Origin: Nitratiruptor sp. YY09-18
Lineage (GTDB): Bacteria; Campylobacterota; Campylobacteria; Campylobacterales; Nitratiruptoraceae
Assembly: GCF_016593235.1 (NCBI RefSeq)
Contig: NZ_AP023065.1
Coordinates: 1,178,001-1,242,000, forward strand
DNA length: 64,000 nt
Direction: 5' to 3'
In this document: positions 42,429 to 50,547 of the stretch, in pieces
Layout of the letters: the number at the start of each line of letters is the position of its first letter
How positions within the stretch are numbered: position 1 is the stretch's first letter
Program-made: the position numbers and the translations under genes
The notes under the pieces: generated by a model
Told to the model about the DNA's origin: nothing
Seen by the model: the letters and a program-made list of their open reading frames with translations, nothing else
The model's database searches: none

Positions 42429-43103
42429 CTAAAATGGCCATATTTTCATCAATATTTGTGCCAGCCAGCCAGGTCGCTGGGTGGTATTCATAAACCCTTT
42501 TCCGTTATACTCTACATACATATCTGCAACTTTTGATGAATCGATCGTATTGTCAGCATTGACATATTGTGGGTTGACAATCCCTGAAATCTTTATATAT
42601 TGCGTGTCGTTATTGATCGTTACATACTTTTTCCCAACGATATAGAGATTGCCATTTGGATAGACTTTGACCACTCGTGCAGTAATTTTTGCTAAGAGTT
42701 TGGCGCTACGATTGGTACCTCCCTGTCCCTTGAAGGTGTTAGTAGAAGATTGCTTGAGGCCAAAGAGAGTCTCTTTCTTTGGCAGTTTTTTATCCATAAC
42801 AGTAGGTGCTGGAAAAGAGAGATCCATGGAGTTGCTTCTTGTGCTTTTTGTATTGGTAGTTCCTGCACCTTTGATATTTTCATTAACAACAATTGTAATA
42901 ATATCCCCTACATTATAGGCTTTTGCATCGCTAAAGAGATTATCATAGCCATTATAGAGCGATCCTGGTGCTTTATATTTTGGTTTTTGTATCTGTTCTT
43001 GTGCAATAGTCGGTGGCTTTGGTGCTTTATACTCCTTTTGTACACATCCACTAAAGAGCATCAATAGACAAATTGCACTACACCAGGTTTTAAAACCTTG
43101 CAT
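42429..43103 (-). CDS. flgH: Flagellar L-ring lipoprotein FlgH
   Basis: A 224-residue lipoprotein. The signal peptide ends in the lipobox LFSGC (Cys20), and PGSLYNGYDNLFSDAKAYNVGDIITIVVNENIKGAG is a FlgH signature, as is ARVVKVYPNGNLYIVGKKYVTINNDTQYIKISGIV. It forms the outer-membrane L ring. It overlaps the 3' end of flgA by 43 bases. Confidence 0.94.
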   Translation of the reverse strand: MQGFKTWCSAICLLMLFSGCVQKEYKAPKPPTIAQEQIQKPKYKAPGSLYNGYDNLFSDAKAYNVGDIITIVVNENIKGAGTTNTKSTRSNSMDLSFPAPTVMDKKLPKKETLFGLKQSSTNTFKGQGGTNRSAKLLAKITARVVKVYPNGNLYIVGKKYVTINNDTQYIKISGIVNPQYVNADNTIDSSKVADMYVEYNGKGFMNTTQRPGWLAQILMKIWPF

Positions 43104-43987
43104 TGTATAACCTTATTGGATGAGAGATTTTTGACTTTCACTATTTCACCAATAGCACCATCTTGAAGCGCCAAACCAAGAAGCTCTATTTGGATAGGCC
43201 CACGCTCATATATAATCTTGACATTTTTATGCCTTTTGACTGGATAGTCTGGTTTGATCATAGAAGATTTGATGATGCGGCCAGCTTTTATGTTGGTTGC
43301 AGCAAGAGATCCCACTACACTTTTTGGCAGTGTGATAGCAGAATTTGTCAGACGCACTCTTTTAGCCTCTACATCTTGCGCAGTTATAGGAGAGCCTCGA
43401 GGGATATCGTGCAAAGCCACATATGCCTTGCCATAGCGCTCTATCGTTACGCTCGCTCTTTTTGTAAGCAATTTCTTATTATCGGTGTAAATATCTATAT
43501 TTAAATAGATATGGCTAAAAGATTGGCTTGAAGGAGTTATTTTTATGCGCCAGTTTTGCACAGGCTTATCAAGAGTGACATGAATACGCTTTATTGTAAC
43601 ATCTTTATAGTGCTGCTTCACATACTCTTCTACCATTCTTACCAATTGCTCTTTTGTAAGGGGTGAGGCAGCAATGATGCTCACAGCATCCCCAACTATA
43701 TGAACTTTAGCGGGATTGATGAGAGACTCAGCCAAAGTAGACACTACTTCACTTTTACTTATTTTTCCGTCCGCAGTTGCTGTATGGCCTATAGGTAAGT
43801 TTGCTAAATACTCTTTTACTCTAATATCATCACTCTCAATGGTAGCGATATCAAAAAGGTGAATATCTTTTTTTACAACTATACTCTCTTTTAATACCAC
43901 CTTCGTATCACCCATAAGCGATAGAGCTATTAGCATCAATATCCAAATCTTACGACTTGAGATTTGCCACAGTACGGAGCATCTCAT
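43061..43987 (-). CDS. flgA: P-ring assembly chaperone FlgA
   Basis: Up to 308 residues. A hydrophobic signal (SSRKIWILMLIALSLMG) is followed by FlgA-type domains. The SAF segment ALHDIPRGSPITAQDVEAKRVRLTNSAITLPKSVVGSLAATNIKAGRIIKSSMI and the C-terminal GLALQDGAIGEIVKVKNLSSNKVIQCKVL are diagnostic. It is a periplasmic chaperone for FlgI. The ATG at 43987 lies 38 bases inside flgG and has no clear ribosome site; an in-frame ATG at 43936 would cut the signal short, so the exact start is uncertain. Confidence 0.88.
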   Translation of the reverse strand: MRCSVLWQISSRKIWILMLIALSLMGDTKVVLKESIVVKKDIHLFDIATIESDDIRVKEYLANLPIGHTATADGKISKSEVVSTLAESLINPAKVHIVGDAVSIIAASPLTKEQLVRMVEEYVKQHYKDVTIKRIHVTLDKPVQNWRIKITPSSQSFSHIYLNIDIYTDNKKLLTKRASVTIERYGKAYVALHDIPRGSPITAQDVEAKRVRLTNSAITLPKSVVGSLAATNIKAGRIIKSSMIKPDYPVKRHKNVKIIYERGPIQIELLGLALQDGAIGEIVKVKNLSSNKVIQCKVLKPGVVQFVY

Positions 43988-44750
43988 CTGCAGTTGTTAT
44001 TCCTTTTGAATTCATCTCATACGCTCTTTGCGCAACTATCAAATTCACCATCTCTTCTACAATATTGACATTTGAACTTTCCAAAAATCCTTGCGCAAGC
44101 TTTCCAAATCCATCAGTATTCGGATCACCCTCAACAGCTTCACCGCTTCCATCAGTCTCTATGAAGAGATTTTGTCCCAAAGCTTTGAGTCCCGAAGGGT
44201 TAATAAAGCGATAGAGTTTGATATCTCCAAGCTCTTCAACGGTCTGCTCACCTCCCTCATTGCGTACAGCTGTTACTTTACCATTAGGGCTTATCGAGAG
44301 GCTGACAAGGGTTTCAGGAGAGTTGATTTGAATATTTGGAATGAGCTTATACCCTTCTGGTGTGACAAGATACCCTTCAGGGTCAATTTGGAAATTTCCC
44401 GCTCTTGTATAGGCTTCACCGCCATCTGGCAGTTCAATTTTGAAAAAGCCCCTCCCCTCTATCGCAACATCGAGATCTCTTTGTGTCGTCTTGATGCTTC
44501 CTTGCGAGAAAACCTTGCTTACATCACTTACTCGCACACCCAAGCCTATTTGAATACCTGAAGGGACTCTATTACCATCAGCGCTCACGACACCTGGGTC
44601 TTTAACATTTTGATAGATGAGATCTTCAAAATTTGCTCTACTCTCTTTGAAGCCTACGGTATTTACATTTGCAATATTATGTGATACAACATCAAGATTT
44701 GTCTGCTGTGCACTCATTCCAGATGCCGAAGTCCAAAGTGCTCTAATCAT
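43950..44750 (-). CDS. flgG: Distal rod protein FlgG
   Basis: A 266-residue rod protein. MIRALWTSASGMSAQQTNLDVVSHNIANVNTVGFKESRANFEDLIYQNVKDPG, IEGRGFFKIELPDGGEAYTRAGNFQIDPEGYLVTPEGYKL and LESSNVNIVEEMVNLIVAQRAYEMNSKGITTADEMLRTVANLKS are textbook FlgG. It builds the distal rod through the P and L rings. It follows flgF by nine bases. Confidence 0.97.
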   Translation of the reverse strand: MIRALWTSASGMSAQQTNLDVVSHNIANVNTVGFKESRANFEDLIYQNVKDPGVVSADGNRVPSGIQIGLGVRVSDVSKVFSQGSIKTTQRDLDVAIEGRGFFKIELPDGGEAYTRAGNFQIDPEGYLVTPEGYKLIPNIQINSPETLVSLSISPNGKVTAVRNEGGEQTVEELGDIKLYRFINPSGLKALGQNLFIETDGSGEAVEGDPNTDGFGKLAQGFLESSNVNIVEEMVNLIVAQRAYEMNSKGITTADEMLRTVANLKS

Positions 44751-44759
44751 TTCCTCTCC

Positions 44760-45476
44760 TTACGCCTTGCCTATTTCATTGGTTTTTTGTGTGAGCTGGT
44801 CAAGATTTTTAATAATATTACTGTATATCTCAAATCTTCGCTGTGCTTCTATGAGTGAGGTTATCTCCAGCATTGGATTGACATTGCTTTGCTCAAGATA
44901 TCCTTGCTCTATTTTGGCATTTGCACTTGTAAGTGCAGTTTTGGCTCTGTAATAAGTATCTCCAACAGGCTCTACATCGCTTGTATCTACAAGACGTAGC
45001 TGAGCTACCTCTTCACCATCTTGATATATCTTGCCATCTTTTGCAATTTGGAGATCCTTTTGGGGATCGAGTATGATTGGTTTATTTTGCGTGCTCAACA
45101 CTGCATTGCCATTGCGATCGATAAGCTCTCCATTTGGAGTCAAAAAGAGGTGCCCACTTCGTGTCAAGAGCTGCGCATTATTGTTTGCAACGACCAAAAA
45201 TCCTTTACCATCAAGAGCAACATCAAGAGCTCTTTTAGTCTCTTTTAAGGCTCCTTGTTCAAGATCAACGAGTGAGCGCTCAAAGCGTGGAAATACAAAG
45301 AGGTGGTTGGCATCACCACTGTTTTCGGTAAGTCTTTGACTCATCTCTTTGATGAGCACTTTCTTAAAACCTTCAGTATTGACATTTGCCAAGTTGTTCG
45401 TGGTCTCATCGAGCTTCTCCATAGCCCTAGAGCCTCCAGTTGCTAGTACATACATTGCTTGAAGTTGTAATGCCAT
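44760..45476 (-). CDS. flgF: Proximal rod protein FlgF
   Basis: A 238-residue rod protein of the FlgF/FlgG type. ETTNNLANVNTEGFKKVLIKEM, LDGKGFLVVANNNAQLLTRSGHLFLTPNGELIDRNGNAVL and LEQSNVNPMLEITSLIEAQRRFEIYSNIIKNLDQLTQKT match FlgF more closely than FlgG. It precedes flgG. Confidence 0.9.
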   Translation of the reverse strand: MALQLQAMYVLATGGSRAMEKLDETTNNLANVNTEGFKKVLIKEMSQRLTENSGDANHLFVFPRFERSLVDLEQGALKETKRALDVALDGKGFLVVANNNAQLLTRSGHLFLTPNGELIDRNGNAVLSTQNKPIILDPQKDLQIAKDGKIYQDGEEVAQLRLVDTSDVEPVGDTYYRAKTALTSANAKIEQGYLEQSNVNPMLEITSLIEAQRRFEIYSNIIKNLDQLTQKTNEIGKA

Positions 45477-45484
45477 TATCTACC

Positions 45485-45967
45485 TCACATATCCAAAATT
45501 TTTAATCTATCTTCAGGGGTGATGATATGCGTAATACGTATACCAAAATTGTTCTTGACAGTATAAAGTTCCCCTTTTGCAATGACTCTGCCGTTGACTT
45601 TGAGATCTATTGGCTCATTGATATAGCGATCAAGTTCTATGATGCTGTTTGGATTAAGCTTGAGGATATCCTCTATAGGCATCGTAGTCGATCCAATCTC
45701 TACAGTGATTTCAAGTGGAATATCTAAAAGCATTGAGAGCTTGGAGTTTTCGCTCTTTTCGTAGTTGCCAAACTGGTCACTTCCATTATCTGTGCTGTAG
45801 CTCTCTTGCGCAAACTGCTGTGCCATGAGCTCATCTGGATTTGTACTCTCTTCATTAGAGACACTTGCCTCCTCGCTCTTCTCTTCATCCTCATTGGCGA
45901 GATCACCAAACTGCTGTGCCATCAACTCGTCAGGACTGAGATCTTTTTGCTCTTCACTCATCTTCAT
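45485..45967 (-). CDS. fliY: C-ring SpoA protein next to FliM (FliN/FliY)
   Basis: A 160-residue protein. The C-terminal SpoA domain reads LDIPLEITVEIGSTTMPIEDILKLNPNSIIELDRYINEPIDLKVNGRVIAKGELYTVKNNFGIRITHIITPEDRL. The acidic N-terminal 65 residues carry two copies of PDELMAQQF (residues 12-20 and 44-52). In Campylobacterota the fliM-linked gene is normally called fliY, but the CheC-like domain of longer FliY is missing here. It could equally be named fliN. It overlaps the fliM 3' end by 14 bases. Confidence 0.8.
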   Translation of the reverse strand: MKMSEEQKDLSPDELMAQQFGDLANEDEEKSEEASVSNEESTNPDELMAQQFAQESYSTDNGSDQFGNYEKSENSKLSMLLDIPLEITVEIGSTTMPIEDILKLNPNSIIELDRYINEPIDLKVNGRVIAKGELYTVKNNFGIRITHIITPEDRLKILDM

Positions 45968-46919
45968 CTTCCTTTACCACTTCTTGCTTGAGAAGTGCAG
46001 CATATTTGTCACGAACTTTTCCAAGCCTACAGATAAACTTCTCTTTATCTCCTACTATGAGTTTCACAGGATCCTCTTTGCTCACATCGAGCATTAACTC
46101 TGAACCTACTTCCCACTCAATGATCTCTTTCATAAAGTAGGTTTTTTTTGCTAGCTCAAGTGCAACAGTCACATCTGTCTCATTCACAAGCTGTGCGAGT
46201 TTTTCTTTCCAGACTTCATCAACCTCCCCTGAAAACTCACTATAGATCACATCTTTAATTGGCAAAAACATCCCTTGCGGGAAACAAAAGTATATAGGTG
46301 CCTCAAATCCATCGATATCGATGATCGCCTCACTGATAACAACCTTCTCATTCCCGCTTGTAATCTTGGCTAATGCAGGATTGAGCTCTGTGCTCTTCTT
46401 CTCGATCTGGATCTGATAGACATTGCTGAAAGTATCTTCGAAAGTCTGCAGTGCCAAATCGATAAAATCTTTTATCACATAGGTCTCAAGCTTTGTAAAT
46501 TCTCGTCCCTCAACTTTAAAAGGTTTTGCAGGGCCTCCAAACATGACACTAATGATTGTAAAGACCAAGCGGGAATCGACAACGAGCAAAGCTGTATCTT
46601 TGAGAGGCTTCATGGTAAAGAGGGTGTAGCTTGATGGCATAGGGATTTTGAACATAAAAGTATTAAAACGGGTGATATAGATGCTCTCTTTGGAGACCAT
46701 ATTGATTTTTGGCATAATTTTGCGGATCTCATCTCTAAACACTTTCACCCAGCGTTCAAAGATCAAATCCAGACCAGGAAGGCCTCCCTTTTTGATCGAT
46801 TCTAGTTGACTAAAATCGAAAGGCTGGAGATCTGAAGTAGTCTCTTGCTCTTGTGGTGCAGTATCGTCACCAAGGAGAGCGTCGATCTCTTCTTGAGATA
46901 AGAACTCTTGTTCAGACAT
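45954..46919 (-). CDS. fliM: Flagellar switch protein FliM
   Basis: About 321 residues. The N-terminal CheY-binding peptide LSQEEIDALLGD is intact (residues 7-18). The middle CheC-like domain contains GGLPGLDLIFERWVKVFRDEIRKIM and VFTIISVMFGGPAKPFKVEGREFTKLE, and the C-terminal SpoA domain starts VTVALELAKKTYFMKEIIEWEVG. The frame opens with a TTG at 46925; the ATG at 46919 behind GAGG is better. It is the first gene of the large minus-strand cluster, with its own sigma-70-like promoter. Confidence 0.96.
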   Translation of the reverse strand: MSEQEFLSQEEIDALLGDDTAPQEQETTSDLQPFDFSQLESIKKGGLPGLDLIFERWVKVFRDEIRKIMPKINMVSKESIYITRFNTFMFKIPMPSSYTLFTMKPLKDTALLVVDSRLVFTIISVMFGGPAKPFKVEGREFTKLETYVIKDFIDLALQTFEDTFSNVYQIQIEKKSTELNPALAKITSGNEKVVISEAIIDIDGFEAPIYFCFPQGMFLPIKDVIYSEFSGEVDEVWKEKLAQLVNETDVTVALELAKKTYFMKEIIEWEVGSELMLDVSKEDPVKLIVGDKEKFICRLGKVRDKYAALLKQEVVKEDEDE

Positions 46920-46948
46920 ATCCAACCTCTATATTAACATTTGTTCTT

Positions 46949-46977
46949 ATTATAATGTAAAAGCTGCAGATATGCAA
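46949..46977 (-). promoter_or_regulatory. Sigma-70-like promoter with UP element for fliM and the flagellar cluster
   Basis: Minus strand: TTGCAT (plus-strand 46972-46977), a 17-base spacer, then TATAAT (46949-46954), about 30 bases before the fliM ATG. Directly upstream (46980-47007) lies an almost pure A/T stretch of alternating A and T runs, as in UP elements. It is the only strong promoter seen for the 24-kb cluster. Confidence 0.65.
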
Positions 46978-47020
46978 TGTTTTTTTAAAATTTTTAAAAA
47001 ATTTTTGCTTATTGTTACTC

Positions 47021-48043
47021 TTAAAGATACTCCTCTCCGCTGCCGAAATCGATAACTCCCTTGTTGATAAGATTTTTGATCTCTTCTATGACCTTTTTCT
47101 GCGCCTTTTCTACATCGCTCTTTTTCACAGGTCCAAGTACTTCCATATCCTCTAAGAACATCTCAGCTGCACGCTTGGACATATTGGAGAGGAATTTATC
47201 CAAGATCTCTTGCGGAGCACCTTTGAGAGCAAGCATAAGGTCGTTTTTGTCAACATTTTTGAGGATCTCAATGATCGCGCGATTATCAAGTTTGACAATA
47301 TCTTCAAATTTAAACATACGCTCTTCTATATTGTCAGCCAAAATCTCATCCTCTTTGCGTACCTCTTCAAGAAGTTCTACTTGCACCTCTTTTGGAAGAG
47401 CATTGACTATTTCAGCTGCCACATCAATACCACTAAGGCTCTCCTCGTTACCAGCACCGATGGTAAGAAGCTCCTCTTCAAGTGTTGATGCTACAACTTT
47501 GAGCGTTTGTGAAGAGATCTTCTCAATCGATGCAATACGCTTGATAACCTCTTCTCTTACATTTGTCACACCGACTCGTTTTGGGATATACTGCAAAATC
47601 TCGGCAGCTTTTGATGGCTTGAGTTGTGAAAGAATGAGGGCAATAACCTGCGGATGTTCATCTTTGATAATATTGGCTACCATTTTCGCATCGAGCTTCT
47701 CAAGCTCTTTGAAGATCTCTTTACCCTCTTGCTCATCAAAAGTTTGTTCTAAAAGCTTTTGAAGCATTTCTTCAGGTAAGGCTTTTTTGAGTATGGATCG
47801 TAAATGATCTGGAGCAATTTTGAGAGGTGAAATATCTTTGAGATGAGCATACGCATCTTCAAGTACACCTTTGACTATATCTTTGTTGGGCGGTTCAAGT
47901 GAGAGGATAGTTTTGATAAGTCTTTCTATCTCATGCTCTTTTAAACTCTTAAAAATCTCTACTGTTACATCTTCAGGCAAAGATGAAACCAAAATCGCTG
48001 CTTTTTTTATTCCTGGAATATTTGCTGTTTCATTTTGCGCCAT
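47021..48043 (-). CDS. fliG: Flagellar switch protein FliG
   Basis: A 340-residue FliG. It contains KKAAILVSSLPEDVTVEIFKSLKEHEIERLIKTI, the middle-domain EHPQVIALILSQLKPSKAAEILQYIP, and the charged C-terminal torque helix region MFKFEDIVKLDNRAIIEILKNVDKNDLMLALKGAPQEILDKFLSNMSKRAAEMFLEDME. It couples the stator to the rotor. The frame opens with a TTG at 48058; the ATG at 48043 behind GAGGGA is chosen. It has its own promoter and is separated from fliM by 101 bases. Confidence 0.97.
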   Translation of the reverse strand: MAQNETANIPGIKKAAILVSSLPEDVTVEIFKSLKEHEIERLIKTILSLEPPNKDIVKGVLEDAYAHLKDISPLKIAPDHLRSILKKALPEEMLQKLLEQTFDEQEGKEIFKELEKLDAKMVANIIKDEHPQVIALILSQLKPSKAAEILQYIPKRVGVTNVREEVIKRIASIEKISSQTLKVVASTLEEELLTIGAGNEESLSGIDVAAEIVNALPKEVQVELLEEVRKEDEILADNIEERMFKFEDIVKLDNRAIIEILKNVDKNDLMLALKGAPQEILDKFLSNMSKRAAEMFLEDMEVLGPVKKSDVEKAQKKVIEEIKNLINKGVIDFGSGEEYL

Positions 48044-48073
48044 AAATAATTCCCTCAATTTTTAAATTAATCT

Positions 48074-48102
48074 ATTTTATTATTTTGATACGCAAAAATC
48101 AA
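48074..48102 (-). promoter_or_regulatory. Sigma-70-like promoter for fliG
   Basis: Minus strand: TTGATT (plus-strand 48097-48102), 17 bases, then TAAAAT (48074-48079), about 30 bases upstream of the fliG ATG. It physically overlaps the divergent sigma-28-type promoter at 48093-48118. Confidence 0.6.
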
Positions 48103-48118
48103 CTACAATTTCCGATAA
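48093..48118 (+). promoter_or_regulatory. Sigma-28-type promoter for the chemotaxis operon
   Basis: CAAA (48093-48096), 14 bases, then TCCGATAA (48111-48118), matching 7 of 8 positions of the GCCGATAA -10 and 3 of 4 of the -35, with a spacer one base short of the ideal. It lies 27 bases before the first gene. Weaker than the other two FliA sites, so somewhat less certain. Confidence 0.6.
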
Positions 48119-48144
48119 TGCTTAAAACCACAAAAGGGTTATCC

Positions 48145-48489
48145 ATGGAGAAGCACGATTTTGAGAACAAAAACCTTGAAATTGCCGCAACACATCTAAG
48201 AACAAGCAAAGAGGAGTTAAACCAGTGTGCAAACACTATTTTTGCAACACTCCAAAAACTCGAAAATATTGCGGATGAAAAGACGAAAAATGAGATTCTA
48301 GATGCTGTTGCTGCTTTACAGATGCAAGATATTATTACGCAGCGTCTTGATAAAGTTGCCTCTTTTTTGGCAATGATCGATAAAGAGGTAGCACTGCAAA
48401 GCGATAGCCAGTTTCTCGATCAGTTTGCCTGGGAAAATGAAGTAGACCAAGATGATGTAGACGCACTTTTTAATGAGTACAAAGGATAA
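48145..48489 (+). CDS. Short CheZ-like protein (putative CheY phosphatase)
   Basis: A 114-residue helical protein starting at the ATG at 48145 behind AAAGGG (the frame opens earlier at 48085). LDAVAALQMQDIITQRLDKVASFLAMID carries a D-x-x-x-Q pair (Asp62, Gln66), the spacing of the CheZ active site (Asp143/Gln147 in E. coli). The end, DQDDVDALFNEYKG, resembles the CheZ C-terminal peptide that binds CheY. It lacks the long four-helix extension of enteric CheZ. It is the first gene of the operon with cheA, cheW, cheV and cheY, which fits a phosphatase. Homology is remote; it could instead be an adaptor that shares the CheY-binding tail. Confidence 0.6.
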   Translation: MEKHDFENKNLEIAATHLRTSKEELNQCANTIFATLQKLENIADEKTKNEILDAVAALQMQDIITQRLDKVASFLAMIDKEVALQSDSQFLDQFAWENEVDQDDVDALFNEYKG

Positions 48490-48492
48490 TGC

Positions 48493-50547
48493 ATGCATAT
48501 TAATATCACTGAAGATATGCAAGAGATTCTCGAAGAGTTTATACAGGAGGCTGAAGAGATTTTAGAAAATCTCGACCAAGAGCTCATCGAACTAGAGAAC
48601 GACCCTACAAACAAAGATCTCCTCAACCAGATCTTTCGAGGAATTCATACACTCAAAGGTGGAGCTGGATTTTTAGGACTCGAGAGTATTATAAACCTTG
48701 CCCACGTGATTGAGAGTATCTTTGATAAACTGCGCAATGATCAGATGCAACTCGATTCTAATAAGATGGATATCATCTTGGAGGGGATCGATATACTTAA
48801 AAACTCTCTACGTTCACTCCAAGAGACGCATGAGATACCAGACCCTGAAGATATCAGTGATATAATGCAAAAGCTTCACGATCTTTTAGAAGACAAACTT
48901 CCCGAAACACAAGAGCAACCAAAAAGAGATGAACAATCAGCAATTGAGCAACAAAATGATGCTTCTGCGCAAGGCAATCATGAAGAAATGCAAAACGAAA
49001 GCCCCAAGGAAGAGGATAGCGATTTTGAGATCATATTCAAAGATGATGTAGATCCTGCTGTAGCTGAACTTATCAAAAAGTATCCAAATAAAAATATGAG
49101 CCAAATTCTCGATGAGCTTATCCTCCTTCCACCTGAAGAGCGGGATATGGATCTCATTCTCAAGCTCGATGAACTTATCTCCCAAGGTAAAGATATAGAT
49201 GATTTGGTACTAGAAAAGAGGCCAAAACCGAAAAAAGAAGCTCAAAAAGAAGAGCCTAAGCCTGCTCCCAAGCCGCAAAAAGCTCCTGAACCTGTAGCTG
49301 TGCAAAAAGCGGCTCCAAAACCAGCACAGCAACCTGTAAAGAAAAAAGAGGAGACTGAGACGATTCGCATCGATATCGATCGTATCTCCACACTCATGAA
49401 TCTCGTAGGAGAGCTTGTTCTTGATCGTAACCGTATCGTCAAACTCACTTCACGGTTTCGTACAAACTGCGGTGATCTCGAAGCCATCGAAGAGCTTAAT
49501 GAAGCGATAGCGGGTATGAGCAGGAGTGTATCTGATCTGCAAGAAGTGGTCATGAAGCTACGCATGCAGCCAGTGAAGCGTATTTTTAGCAAATTCCCGC
49601 GCATTGTAAGAGATTTGGCAAAAAAGGTTGGCAAAAAGATCAATCTCGAGCTCGAAGGTGAAGATACAGAGATCGATAGAAGTATACTCAATCAGCTAGA
49701 AGACCCACTCATTCACCTTGTGCGCAACTCCATAGATCATGGAATTGAGCCACCCCAGGATCGTGTAGCCAAAGGTAAACCCGAATATGGCACTATAATC
49801 CTCTCAGCTTTGCAAGAGGGTGATAGAATTATTGTGAGTATAGAAGATGATGGTCGCGGAATAGACCCAGAGAAGGTCAAACAAAAAGCAATAGAAAAAG
49901 GACTCATCAAACCTGAGCAAGCTGAGCAGATGAGTGACAAAGAGGTATTTGAGCTTATCTTTTTGCCTGGATTTAGCACTGCAAGCGAGGTGAGTGATCT
50001 GAGTGGTCGTGGTGTTGGTATGGATGTAGTTGCAAATACTATCCATGCCCTCCGCGGCGATATAGAGATCGATAGTAAACTTGGCAAAGGGACAAAAATC
50101 ACGATGAAATTGCCACTTACTGTAGCAATTATCCGCACACTTATGGTAGGAGTCAATGATCGAATCTTCGCAATACCGCTTTTTAGCGTTGTAGAGATTA
50201 TAAAATATCGCCCCCAAGATATCAAAGATGTAGGAACATACAAATCCTTGATGCTTAGAGACGATGTCTATCTCTTCTTCCATCTCAATGAACTCTTCGA
50301 TATCGAGAGCGAAAACGAAAACAAGTTTGTCATCATAATCAATATTGGCGAGAAACATATCGCTATAGCAGTTGATAATCTCTACGGTGAAGAGGAGATT
50401 GTCATCAAACCTCTTGGAGATATGCTCAAAGAGGTAAAAGGAATAGCAGGTGCTACTATTACAGGAGATGGGAAAGTGGTACTCATTTTGGATATTAAAT
50501 CACTCATAGATACAAAGCGTAACGATCTTATAGGAGTCGTTTCATGA
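48493..50547 (+). CDS. cheA: Chemotaxis histidine kinase CheA
   Basis: A 684-residue CheA. The Hpt (P1) domain has GIHTLKGGAGFLG with phospho-His52. An acidic linker and a Pro/Lys/Ala-rich stretch follow, then the dimerisation domain (IDIDRISTLMNLVGELVLDRNRI). The HATPase domain contains LIHLVRNSIDHGIE (N box), VSIEDDGRGIDPEKV (G1) and SDLSGRGVGMDVV (G2). The C-terminal CheW-like domain ends ILDIKSLIDTKRNDLIG. No receiver domain is fused at the C-terminus, unlike the CheA-REC fusion known from Helicobacter and Campylobacter. Four bases overlap cheW. Confidence 0.97.
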   Translation: MHINITEDMQEILEEFIQEAEEILENLDQELIELENDPTNKDLLNQIFRGIHTLKGGAGFLGLESIINLAHVIESIFDKLRNDQMQLDSNKMDIILEGIDILKNSLRSLQETHEIPDPEDISDIMQKLHDLLEDKLPETQEQPKRDEQSAIEQQNDASAQGNHEEMQNESPKEEDSDFEIIFKDDVDPAVAELIKKYPNKNMSQILDELILLPPEERDMDLILKLDELISQGKDIDDLVLEKRPKPKKEAQKEEPKPAPKPQKAPEPVAVQKAAPKPAQQPVKKKEETETIRIDIDRISTLMNLVGELVLDRNRIVKLTSRFRTNCGDLEAIEELNEAIAGMSRSVSDLQEVVMKLRMQPVKRIFSKFPRIVRDLAKKVGKKINLELEGEDTEIDRSILNQLEDPLIHLVRNSIDHGIEPPQDRVAKGKPEYGTIILSALQEGDRIIVSIEDDGRGIDPEKVKQKAIEKGLIKPEQAEQMSDKEVFELIFLPGFSTASEVSDLSGRGVGMDVVANTIHALRGDIEIDSKLGKGTKITMKLPLTVAIIRTLMVGVNDRIFAIPLFSVVEIIKYRPQDIKDVGTYKSLMLRDDVYLFFHLNELFDIESENENKFVIIINIGEKHIAIAVDNLYGEEEIVIKPLGDMLKEVKGIAGATITGDGKVVLILDIKSLIDTKRNDLIGVVS

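Noticed and set aside
46920-46925. TTG start for fliM (and likewise 48044-48058 for fliG)
   Set aside because: In both cases an ATG a few codons downstream has the properly spaced ribosome site; the TTG overlaps or precedes that site.
46980-47007. A/T-run inverted repeat as a terminator for fliG
   Set aside because: No GC-rich stem; the stretch is better read as an UP element for the fliM promoter.
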